Source: Hyphochytrium catenoides
Lineage: Eukaryota; Sar; Hyphochytriomycetes; Hyphochytriales; Hyphochytriaceae
Length of the DNA: 42,572 nt
Reading direction: 5' to 3'
Assembly: GCA_900088475.1 (NCBI GenBank)
Contig: FLMG01001180.1
Location: 1 to 42,572, forward strand
Part shown: piece by piece, positions 12,555-22,255 of the stretch
Numbering within the stretch: the first letter of the stretch is position 1
How the letters are laid out: every line of letters begins with the position of its first letter
The notes under the pieces: model-generated
The model's input: the letters and a program-made list of their open reading frames with translations, nothing else
What the model was told of the DNA's origin: nothing
Database searches by the model: none
Program-made: the position numbers and the translations under genes

Positions 12555-14891
12555 TTAGAGCTTCTTGCCTACCCAAAAGCTGGCGTACATGTTTACTCTA
12601 TCGATACACTGGTCCTTCTCTCGAATTTGCACAGGTTTGCACTCGAAGCCATTCTCCGTGAAGAGCTTGTTATACCAGGGATGCTTCCCTGCACTACGCC
12701 ACAGAACCAAGCCGCCTGAACGGACTTTCCTGGCCAAAACTGAGATTTCTTCTCTAGCATCTTCCTCTGAGAACCAGTCCAGATGATCCATCACTATCGC
12801 TTTGGTAAGTTCGTTGTCCTCTATCTTCTCGCTCAGTACGTTGATAATCTTATCAGTGTGGATGCGGATACTTTTAAGCAGTTCGGGCCGTTCTCTAAAG
12901 GTTTCAAACGCACCAGAGGTGAGATACGTGGGGCAGCTCTCTTTGCTATAGCGGAGCATGAGGCAGTGGTAGAAGAAGTAGCTGTCGTTTTTGAACAGAG
13001 TGCACCGGACAATGGGATCCAGGGTGTTTGCCACATAATCATAGGCTGTGCCGTCCTCCAGAAGCATCTGCATTTGATTCGCAGGAACTCCTAGAGCGCC
13101 CCAGAGAAACTTGTCATTGTTGAGCAGCTGCACAAGCATTGGAGAGAGAATCTTGGGCCGAAGCTTCGTTTCCCAGATCTGCCACTGCTCTTCCAGGCTG
13201 TTCGCATGGCACATCTGATAGACAGCATCCCGTAAGCCAAACAGCTTGATGACTGCTTGAAAGATTCTGATAGCGAGTCCTGAGCACCCGGTTAAATAGA
13301 GATTGGTAAAGTTGTTGTTCCTATGCCAGAACTGATAGGCATAAGGGGACATCTTCGTAGCCAGTTGCGTCTCAAGGACCTTGTCAAATGCGGGTAGACT
13401 TCCTTCTCCAAAGAGCTTCCATAAATCTTCATAGCTAAAAGTTGATAGGGAAGCAAGCTTTAGCTCCAACATGTGGCCCTGCGCAGGGTTCATGTCTACC
13501 GCATGGATGCGGGCAGGTCCATGCAGAGCATACTCGAGCACGTTGCACCCTCCTGATGTCATCACCATCATTCGATCATCCGGCTGAATATCAAGAACCT
13601 TCAGATCCTCCCTAGGGTCCTCCCAGGCAAAAGCGTAGATGTAAGTATTGAAGAGGTTGTTCAACTTCGTATCAAAGGGCTCCCGCCACTGGACTCCGTG
13701 CCCATGGACGTGGTCTCGGTGTACAATGAATTCTGTTGGGGAGCTGGTAACTACCTCATGTGCTACGGCTGTGGCATCGCCAGCCGACATCTGGGGCAGA
13801 GGAGACCCGAGAGCTTTCTGCGGCTCTGTCTTTGCCATAAAGCTCTTCTGCCCTCCAACCCAAACATAGTACGGAATATAGATAAAAGGCCATAAGAAAG
13901 GGTTCAGATGGCTTGACATCTTCACCGTCGTAAACTTATGCTCAAGGTAGTCTCTGCGGGAAGGATGCAGGTAGATGCCATCCAGATCAAACCACATTGC
14001 CCAAAACCAGCGCATGAACCAGCCAAGCTGTCGGGTTGGGTCGCTGCTTGACCTCTTTGAGGATACATAAAAGTCAGCCACGCCTACAATACCATGTGGG
14101 CTCAGCAGCTCCACGATACGATCGATGACAGGGTATATTGTCTCCATCATGGAAAGAGAGTAAGAAAAGGTAATAAGAGAGACGTCCAGCTCCTCGTCGC
14201 CGTTACCCTTAAGATCTTCCTCCGGGATCTTGAAGGTCGTAGCATCGCTGCAAACGACAACCACGTTATCCCATCCCAGCTTTTCAAATCGTCGCCTTGC
14301 TACCTCGCACATGGAGGGCGTGATATCTACGCAATAGACCTTGTCAAAGCTTGAAATGGGCAGATACTCGTTCATTTTCTCGATGTTTGACCCAGTTCCA
14401 CCCCCGATGTCTATCCAAGCAAGGCGTTTACGGTTCCGCGGAGATCCGGCGGTGGACTGATGCGAGCTCGGCCGCTGCCTATGACGACTAGCGGTCCCGC
14501 TGTCTGTCTTGGCCTTCATTTGTGAACTTTGCCTCTCAGTTCCGGCATAGATGAGGTATGGGTAGAAGTGCATCAGCTGCCCAGCACATAGGCGGAGCAT
14601 CGTGTTTCGTCCCCTAAGAAGCCTGACCCTCGTGGTGTCATAGACCTCTACCTGGCCCTCATAGAAGTCTTCCAATCTGGACTGGTGAGCATTAGTCTCA
14701 GTGGTCTTTACAGATTCTTTGCGTCGCTTGAGAAAAGGCTTGACAAAACAGTTGTACGCGAAGACAAGCGTGGGCCTGTTGGTGACATACATCACACCCA
14801 GCACTACCGTGGCGGCAACAACGGCCAGCACCGCCTGGGGGACGATCAAGCTTCCTTGGAAGTCATCGAAGAGAGATTCAAATGGTAACAT
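12555..14891 (-). CDS. BTA1: BTA1 betaine-lipid (DGTS) synthase, BtaB-BtaA order
   Basis: Intronless 778-residue protein predicted to make diacylglyceryl-trimethylhomoserine, a phosphorus-free membrane lipid, from diacylglycerol and S-adenosylmethionine. A hydrophobic segment (about residues 16-37) should anchor it to the ER. Next comes a class I methyltransferase (BtaB-like) with DIGGGTGSN near residues 161-169, a basic low-complexity stretch preceding it. From about residue 405 the 3-amino-3-carboxypropyl transferase (BtaA-like) domain follows, with YAFAWEDPREDLKVL and TSGGCNVLEY near 417-456. The methyltransferase comes first, as I recall for fungal BTA1 and opposite to Chlamydomonas. I start at the first ATG; an in-frame TTG lies 14 codons upstream. 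A purine-rich tract with an AG microsatellite sits about 300 bp upstream. Confidence 0.93.
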   Translation of the reverse strand: MLPFESLFDDFQGSLIVPQAVLAVVAATVVLGVMYVTNRPTLVFAYNCFVKPFLKRRKESVKTTETNAHQSRLEDFYEGQVEVYDTTRVRLLRGRNTMLRLCAGQLMHFYPYLIYAGTERQSSQMKAKTDSGTASRHRQRPSSHQSTAGSPRNRKRLAWIDIGGGTGSNIEKMNEYLPISSFDKVYCVDITPSMCEVARRRFEKLGWDNVVVVCSDATTFKIPEEDLKGNGDEELDVSLITFSYSLSMMETIYPVIDRIVELLSPHGIVGVADFYVSSKRSSSDPTRQLGWFMRWFWAMWFDLDGIYLHPSRRDYLEHKFTTVKMSSHLNPFLWPFIYIPYYVWVGGQKSFMAKTEPQKALGSPLPQMSAGDATAVAHEVVTSSPTEFIVHRDHVHGHGVQWREPFDTKLNNLFNTYIYAFAWEDPREDLKVLDIQPDDRMMVMTSGGCNVLEYALHGPARIHAVDMNPAQGHMLELKLASLSTFSYEDLWKLFGEGSLPAFDKVLETQLATKMSPYAYQFWHRNNNFTNLYLTGCSGLAIRIFQAVIKLFGLRDAVYQMCHANSLEEQWQIWETKLRPKILSPMLVQLLNNDKFLWGALGVPANQMQMLLEDGTAYDYVANTLDPIVRCTLFKNDSYFFYHCLMLRYSKESCPTYLTSGAFETFRERPELLKSIRIHTDKIINVLSEKIEDNELTKAIVMDHLDWFSEEDAREEISVLARKVRSGGLVLWRSAGKHPWYNKLFTENGFECKPVQIREKDQCIDRVNMYASFWVGKKL

Positions 14892-15192
14892 CTTCCTCAA
14901 CTTCTCTCGTCGCTGTTTCTCTCCTTGGCGCAAGTGGCGGTGAAGTGATCAAACTGCTTCGGATGCCCACTGGATAGCGAAAAGCAAATAGTGAATCAGG
15001 AACCGTGGGCCGCATGTAGACTCAGGCTTAGCCTCTGCCTCTGCCTGGATGTAGAGTGAAGGCCCTGAGGGTCTGCTGATAGGAAAGGAGCAAGCTTGAG
15101 ATAACTCGAGCATAGTCAAAACGAGGAAGCGAGAAGAGGAGAGGGAATGGGAGGGAAGAGCGAGAGAGACAGAGGAGAAGAGCAGCGAGTGA

Positions 15193-15245
<53 letters not shown>

Positions 15246-18200
15246 CAATAGAAAGTGAGAGAGCAGGGCCAAAGATCGGGAAGGCTTCAAAGGGCCTCAC
15301 GATCTGCTGTCATTAACTATGAGAAAGAGGTTGAAGAGGTGCTCGCGCCAATAGTAAGAAGTAAGAAGGCTGACATGTGGACTGATGTCCAAGATCCCCA
15401 GGCGGATATATATCAGGTTAATGCCTCAGAGGTCTGAGTAGCAAGAGACAGTGTGCATGATTGATAGCGGCGAATCTATGGATCGCTGAAGTTTTTCACA
15501 AACAGCGCTAGATACTCTGTAGATAAGGGACGCTGCTGGACTGACACCGATATTTGACCTCTGTCATTTACCTAGAAGTAGGATTGTTCTGTCTCTTAGG
15601 GTCGCCCGGGGTCCGGGTGTTACAATTTGAAGGCAAGCGAATCTTCAGCTCTGGCGCGTGAGCAGAAGATTCGTCGGTGCGGCGGGTTCGGTCTCCAGCC
15701 TACGCCTCTTGGGACTCGAAGAAAGGACAATAGAGAAACAGCAGCATCGTTTGCCCCTGCTGCCGCCCTGGAGCAGCATCATCTAGGAAAGGCGTTTCTT
15801 CATCGCCTATGTCCTCTCCTCTATCCTACTTCCCTCCTCCGGCTGCGTCACTCTACTCTCTTTCCTCCCTTCTTGTTTCCCTATCTCTCCTGCCTGTCTC
15901 TCGTTCTCTAGGAGGTATCTGAAGGTCCCAGGAGTATCTTAAAGTTGTCGAAATGCCATCAGACCCTCCCCCTGCGTCAGTTTGATTCAGCAGCTTGCTG
16001 TCTAAGAAGGTGACGAGCAATCTGATGTATGATACGTAATCTCAACCCCTCTCTCTCAGCATCTACCTTTCGTACCGTCTCTCTGCTCGCTACCTCCCAA
16101 CTGTCGTTCTTTCCCGCCAGATAGTCACTCGCAGCACTTTTGGGCATGTGTCTGCATCTTTCTCCTGCTTCGAACCTATCCTCTTCGAGGCAGCTACCGT
16201 GTAAGAAGAAGACATTGATAGGTTCTCTCACTCAGAACCCCACCAGACTCTACGTTCTATAGAGAAAGGGCTATCTGTTTAGTCTCCGAGAAGATTCATC
16301 AACTTCAAGGCTCTGTCTATGAAGATTCATACGCGAAAGAGGGGCCGGCCACAAACCCTACAATGACGACTGGATACTCTAGGACATGCAGTAGATAGCT
16401 TTCGAAAAGGCACGCCTGAGCGTTTCTCATTCTACTGCTTGCTTGAGACTAAGAACCGCAACCTCGACAGTCTTCGATCATAATTGAGGGTCCTGCTATG
16501 ACCTCCGCATTGATGACGGACATTCTCGATGCACTGAATGTTTAGATATGACGACTATCTCCTTGCATTACCGGCATCCTCTCTCAGTGGTAAAGCAGCA
16601 CATAGTTCTAGTACGGTCATTCTTACAGAGTAGCCCAGAGGCCAGCTATGTCGTGTTTGTGAGCTGTGGGGGCCCTCAGGTCGTGTATTAAATCGGCAGT
16701 AACATGAAAGCTGCGCCTGTACTCCCTGCTTCTGAATCTAGAGGTCACTGCCGTCTTTTTCTTCGTCCTCGTTGATCCCTTTTTTTTACCTAGGCAGCAC
16801 CATATTTGAGCAGCAGAGTCTCCCTGATTGGTAGCTAGCTCATAACGTGCCTCGTTGCTGATGAATGCAGTACAAGTCTACAAAGGAGTAGGTGCCAGCG
16901 TAACAAAGTGTGTTGGCCGAGCTCTCGCCAGACTCTTCACAATCATAACATTGTCTTTCTCTCTCCTATAAATCGCTGCCACCCTCAACTGGTTAAATTT
17001 GAGCGCGCACGCAAGGAGATCTTACAATTCATCGTCGTTATAAGCGATAGTAGTGATTTGAGCGAACATCTTAATAGAAGATACAGAGGGTTGTCGTCGT
17101 TGCGTGTCTCTGCCAGTAATGATGATTGAGGGGTCCACGAATTATGTAACTAGAATATAGAACAAGTATTTACACACAGTGTCTAGGACATATTCCAAGA
17201 GTTGGCCCTGATAGCAGCCAGAGATATGTTCTCTTCATAATACCTTCATCCAGACCGCCTCGCAGGCTTCCTTCCGCTCCATTCTGGACAAGAGACTGTT
17301 CTGCTCGTACAAAGCAAGAAGTTGAGACTTTACTTTCGATATCCCTTGTATGGAGACAGTGGCCCTTCTTCCAGAGAGGCATTCTCTCTCTCATATTTGC
17401 ATCCTAACATGTTCCCATAAACGTGTCTACCCACGATATGCGTTGCTCATCGTGGACTGCGAGGAGGTGTCAACGATAGAGTATGATGTATAACTCGCAC
17501 TATCCCCAACTCTAGCCTTGTTCAATCAATCTGGTGAACTATAGACAAGCCCTCCTTAGAAGGATAAACCTCCGTCGTCCACGCCGTCATCATTTTCATC
17601 GGTGCCAGCAACCCTTGATGACTAGCTGCTGAGCTCCAGAAGGTTCTTTGAGTTTCAGTTCCACCTCGACGCTATGAAAAGTCAGCAAGGTCACCGCACA
17701 CTGCATAGCCAACAGACAATTCTCAATCCCGTCATTTGATTTGGTTTCCTGCTTTATCTTCCTCTAATTCGACTGGCAGGGGGAAAAGCAAGCGAAAACA
17801 GCGAGGTGGTGGTAGAGTCAGTCGAGTTAGAGGAAGAAGAAGTCTGACTGGGTCTAACCCGAGAAAGAACCTCAGCATCAACTCGCTGCCACAGCCTCTC
17901 GGGTCGTGTCAACAGCATCATTCCAGCTTTCACTCCACACGCCAGAGTTGCCATGGTCATTAGTAGTGCCGGCTGCCGGCTGACCCTGTTGAAAGAAGAT
18001 CGCTCAGAGAGACAGTAGACAAGTAAAGGATATACCTTTCTGAAGATTGTGCCATTGTCCCAGATACTCATACATTTACTGTACAAAACTGGAGCGGCAC
18101 TACTGTACTACACAGAGTCCTAACATTTTATACTGTAGATTGGAAGTTGGTGGTTATTTGGTGGTGAAGATGGATTTTCGCCGTCTGATAACTGAGTTTA

Positions 18201-18699
18201 AAGGTTCTTAGAATCTATGGCTCGATTACCAAACATTCGTATGAAACTGCCTTTCAAGCAATCACCATCCAGAGTGGTGGCCTTACAATATTTCTATGCC
18301 CTAAAAACTGTGCCTACCTTTCTCATTGTCTTCGAGAGAGGCGAAGCGCAGCAAGCATTGGTGCCAGAGATGCTGGTCAAAGACTGCCAATCTCTCTGAA
18401 GCCACCTGCAGGCTTATTGCATAGTCTGCCAGTAAGCAGCATGTAGACTCTCTGAAGAGCGTGAGGCTGCAAACCGTTTTGGGTTTACTTCTGAGACACC
18501 GCTAACGTGGGCCACGATCTCACCTTATTAGTGGTTATAGGAGCTCATAGACAGGGCAAGCATTGAAACACACAGCACGCTCTCGCGGGTAGCTGAAAGC
18601 CGGCCTCGATTTACGAGTACCAGAGGAGACACGTTCCCAGGCCATACATAGGTCTTGAGCTACATACCCGTTTGGCTAGGAAAGGGCACCATAGGAAAG
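14892..18699. other. Region without a supportable gene
   Basis: The left end should hold the BTA1 promoter, including the AG microsatellite. The remainder has many short frames but none with a recognisable domain. A minus-strand stretch at about 17870-18064 (ATG at 18064) can be spliced across a plausible GT-AG intron into a short Trp-containing peptide, but it has no family match. A protein-like frame at 15297-15437 (plus) lacks an ATG. I see no RNA gene. Confidence 0.45.
15197..15244. repeat. (AG)24 microsatellite in a purine-rich tract
   Basis: An uninterrupted AG dinucleotide run of 48 bp is embedded in a longer strongly purine-rich strand spanning roughly 15119-15290. It lies about 300 bp upstream of the BTA1 start codon. 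Long polypurine/polypyrimidine mirror tracts can adopt triplex structure and act as GAGA-type promoter elements in other eukaryotes; whether this one does so is inference. Confidence 0.95.
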
Positions 18700-19353
18700 A
18701 TGCCGAAGAACAAGGAGGTCAAAGAGTCGGACTTCGCAGTCCTACCAGTCTTCTTGAAGCCAGACTCTAACCCCACTGGCAGGGTTAAGATAGGCGTGGA
18801 ACATGACACCGTGAAAAACTTGGCCTACCAGAAAGTTGAGCGTGAAAAAGAGCAGCTACGACGGCAGCGTGAGCTTCACGAGTCCAAAGCTGACACCACT
18901 AGACAAGCTGCTCAAATGAGAGCTTATTTTGACAGAATAGACAAGAAGCGACAACAGAATGAACTGCTAAGAGACCTTCAGCAGCAAGTTTCAGAAGCAC
19001 AATCGCGTCATGCTTCATTGGCCAACCCTATCTCCCCCTTATCAACGACAGCAGGATTGACAGCGAAGTCTATTATTCCCATAGAACCCGACAATGCTGC
19101 CGCTCTGCGGCGAATAGAAAGCGAACGGCTAAGGGCAGGACTACACGGACAAATGAAGTCAAAGGAGGTGCAAAAGGAGGTACAACGGAATGTGAAGGAT
19201 TATGAGGACCAATTTTTCATGCAGAGCTTAAACAATCAGTTTTCAGAGGAGAGGCGGCGGCGGAAGGTGAAGCAGACGCAGGACGCAAAGCTTCTGCGGC
19301 AAGAATGGGATAAGCAAGTCGCTGCCAATAGGGCAAGGAGAGATATGAGCTAG
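18700..19353 (+). CDS. Charged coiled-coil protein of unknown function
   Basis: A 217-residue intronless frame from the first ATG. It is rich in Glu, Gln, Lys and Arg, with long predicted helices at about residues 45-105 and 135-215, separated by a Ser/Thr/Pro-containing hinge near 110-130. The last 60 residues hold a run of Arg (SEERRRRKVK) and RQEWDKQV. This composition resembles coiled-coil components of cilia and centrosomes, but I recognise no family and assign no function. It converges on the Aurora kinase gene with about 60 bp between stop codons, so the two 3' UTRs probably overlap. An upstream in-frame TTG at 18655 is less likely to be the start. Confidence 0.7.
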   Translation: MPKNKEVKESDFAVLPVFLKPDSNPTGRVKIGVEHDTVKNLAYQKVEREKEQLRRQRELHESKADTTRQAAQMRAYFDRIDKKRQQNELLRDLQQQVSEAQSRHASLANPISPLSTTAGLTAKSIIPIEPDNAAALRRIESERLRAGLHGQMKSKEVQKEVQRNVKDYEDQFFMQSLNNQFSEERRRRKVKQTQDAKLLRQEWDKQVAANRARRDMS

Positions 19354-19413
19354 GATTATAAGTACAATCTATAAGGAGCCTGACAGTGGTGGCGCAAGCT
19401 CTACAATCTCATG

Positions 19414-21530
19414 TCAATGTCCAACATCTCGGCACGCTCTAAACCATTCATGCTGTTGAGCGTCTCTCAGAAGTATTCGGTCTTTGGGACTCTTTTGGAG
19501 GAACTATGGAAGACATGAGAAAGAGAATCAGAAAGAAACCTTGTAGCCGAAGAGCTGTGATTGCTTGTACTTACCTTGCGGATGAGGTCCCTCGCTTCTG
19601 GAGATACAAAGGCTGGTATTCTATATCTCGCTTCCATTATCCTCTCAAAGGTATCCTCCCTGGCCTGCGTTAAGGTTGACGGCATTTAGTTGGGGTCAAA
19701 GATGCTGTTAGGGGCATCTAATTCCATACAAACTCTCCTTACCTGTGCTTCGAAAGGAGGATGTCCGACAATAAACTCATAGAGCAAGACCCCCACGGCC
19801 CAGACATCAACACTTTGATCATACTCCATGCCCTATGGTCAGCATGTCCATTCAATCCTTTTAGCTCCATGGAGGACGTAAAGCTTCTCCTAACCTATAC
19901 CCACTTACCAGAACCATCTCTGGCGCTAGGTAGTCCAGAGTGCCGCACATCGTCTCTCGACGATTCCTGCAGAGAGCGATGGTGAATATAAGTTAATCCT
20001 CATGAGGAAAGGAGAAAGGGTAACCTTGAATCAACTCTTGCAACAGACCACCCAAAGTCTGCTAGCAGCAAGTCGCCCTGTCAAATGCGAACTTAGTGAC
20101 CTAGTCCCATTGGGCATGAATCACGTAGGATCAACGCCGGTAGTACCTCTCCACTGAGTAGAAGGTTCTCGGGCTTGATATCTCTGTGCACAATGTTGAA
20201 CTTATGGCAGACGCGCAGAACGCTGTGTAAGCCTAAAGTGAGACTTCCACACTTATTCACTTAAGAAGGTCTTCCTGTTAGGGGTCTACCTGATTAGCTG
20301 ATAGATAAACTTGGCTGCCACGCTTTCCGGGAATCTACAGTAGAACGGCAATCAACTCAATGGCCAGGTAGGGCTCAGGCAGTGCTACATCTTCTTACCT
20401 GCCCTGCGGTGAAGACTTGAGAAATTTGTAGAGCTCGCCTCCTGCCGCATACTCAAGGATTAAATAGACTGATGGGTCCAGAGCAGAGTGTTCAGCCAAA
20501 AGAGTTTAGGAGACATGAGGCCTACGAGGGAACAGCTCACCTCTCTTTTCATCCTGAAAGTAGGCATATAGCCGTAGTATGTGTTTAGCTCTCATCCGTG
20601 ACTGAATCTCTACCTCGCGCTTTAGCTGGTGCTGCACACCGGCTTGCTAAAAGTCGTCCGCAACAGTTATAAGCTCATCTCAAGTGTCCTGAACTTAGCG
20701 CACTCACCACAAGTTCAGACTTAAACAGAACCTTCATTGCCACAATCTTCTTTGAGAGCTTTTCACGAGCCAAGTACACATGTCCTAGGAAAGGAGCACT
20801 TTGTCAGATTGGCGGTTGTGAGTTCGTCATGCAACATAGATTATGGGTCCAGACCAAACTTTCCCTTGCCCAAAGGCTTGCCAATCTCAAAATCGTCGAT
20901 CGACCATCTCTTTCTTGGCGATGGACCAGTAGACTCGCTTTGCGCTTGTGCCGCTGACTGAGGAGTTATAGGCTGCTGCGGGGTGTAAGACTCGGTACAA
21001 GCGCTGTGATGCCGCTGTTGAGTACTGTGCAACCCATCGCGTGAGCCTGTTCTCTTCATAGGGTCAAGATATGTTCTCTGTTCGTCTTTGGTGAGCTGTA
21101 TTTTCTGTGTAGGATGCCGGGCGGATTCCAGCTCCTTCTTCTCCTCCCCTGACACTCGGTTGAGAGCCTTGCCATCATATGTGTTATTTTGAGAGTGAGC
21201 AAAGCCGTCTGTGCCAAGGTCCCGCACATTCACCCTAAGATTTTCCTTTTCGTCCTCTAATCCTGCCTGTGATTGCACATCTTCAGGCTGGACTTTAGCT
21301 CTTCCGGAAAGTTGAGACGAGGTTGATGACGTAACTTCTATCCTCTGAGAGGCATGCACCTGGTGGTGCGACCGAGAAGCCCCAAGCCCGTAAGGAGCGG
21401 CGACTCCAATTGGATGTTGGGGCCCCGCGAACCTCAGCCTTGATGGAGCACTCCTTCCAGTGGCTCTGCTGTTGCTCTGAGCTACAAGAGGGATGCTTTG
21501 ACGTTGACGAGGCTCTCCAGCCATCGGCAT
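19414..21530 (-). CDS. Aurora-family serine/threonine protein kinase
   Basis: Mitotic kinase of 474 residues in 11 exons (21530-20855, 20784-20708, 20646-20541, 20468-20399, 20334-20290, 20222-20147, 20077-20025, 19966-19915, 19832-19743, 19664-19575, 19503-19414); total length and phases agree. The N-terminal 210 residues are Ser/Gln-rich and carry a KEN sequence at 95-97, a likely APC/C degron. The kinase domain starts at [20 protein letters not shown]. It shows the catalytic Lys in IVAMKVLFK, the catalytic loop [11 protein letters not shown], the Aurora-typical DFGWSV, and the activation loop [16 protein letters not shown] with its phosphorylatable Thr. The C-lobe ends QHEWF, matching the usual HPW region. 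Aurora A and B types cannot be told apart here. The neighbouring HAUS4-like gene is also mitotic. Confidence 0.95.
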
Positions 21531-22255
21531 CGCTCCTCCCTCTCCAATGGGCCTATGGCAGGTTAGGAATAGCAGGAAGGCGTCCAGGAAAACAGACTCT
21601 ATTCAAAAGTAGGAGACCGGAAGAACTCCTTTGCGCAATGAAGAACAGCCACCAAGGGCAGTGCTCTATATCTGCCTAGCAAGAAGTGTCCGGAAGGACC
21701 AAACAATGCAATGGCGCTTCTCCTCTCTCACCACTCGCCTACGCTGTCTCCTATGTCTATTCACGCCTTGAACATGTACGGCTATGCCTTCAAGGACAGC
21801 GTAACAAAGCGCAGGTATGGGAATGAAAGGAAAGCAGCGAGAGGCAGCACCCAAGCCCAGAGCAGACAGAGAGACTCGGACGACCAAGCTTCATCTCCTT
21901 ATCTCCTTTATATTTTTAAAGTCCCCCTAGCCGTTCCGTAGCCGCTAACGCCTCTACTCATGATTAAATTCGGCATTATAGCCGCTAACGCTCAGTGGTC
22001 TCACTCTGACTATGGTGCTCGGAGTGTGCTAATTTATAAGAGCTGATGGGAGGATAGGACGACGAAGAGGCCGTGTTGGCGGGAGGGACCAGGAGCTGAA
22101 CTGTGATGGATATAGTTTTTTTTTTCTGCTAAAGAGTGCCAAGATGTAGAAAGGATCGTGAGCACTGTGCTGCCCAAGGTGAAGAGGAGCTGGCGTGGAG
22201 CTCACAAAGCTTCTAAAAAGTATAAACACTTCCTGTCAACGGCTTGTACACTGAT
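21531..22255. other. Intergenic region upstream of Aurora
   Basis: No gene supported. This stretch separates the Aurora start from the 3' end of the GW-repeat gene, both on the minus strand, so it should contain the Aurora promoter and the GW gene's 3' UTR and polyadenylation signals. A 13-bp direct repeat at 21939-21951 and 21979-21991 is listed separately, and a T9-10 run lies near 22111. Confidence 0.5.
21939..21991. repeat. Pair of 13-bp direct repeats (TAGCCGCTAACGC)
   Basis: The same 13 bases occur at 21939-21951 and 21979-21991, exactly 40 bp apart, about 410-460 bp upstream of the Aurora start codon. Paired identical sites in a promoter could bind a transcription factor, and the CTAAC core is loosely Myb-like. 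This is inference from position only; chance duplication is possible. Confidence 0.4.

Noticed and set aside
14949-15300. Two overlapping minus-strand ORFs of about 100 codons with Ser-Leu repeats
   Set aside because: They are direct translations of the AG/CT microsatellite and have no other support.
15255-15437. Protein-like plus-strand frame downstream of the AG repeat
   Set aside because: It lacks an ATG, opens inside repeat-rich DNA and sits in the likely BTA1 upstream region.
17870-18064. Minus-strand short gene (ATG at 18064) with a plausible 50-nt intron and a Trp-rich tail resembling Dss1/Sem1
   Set aside because: The acidic Trp-Asp core that defines Dss1 is missing and the frame ends early, so I could not support a call.
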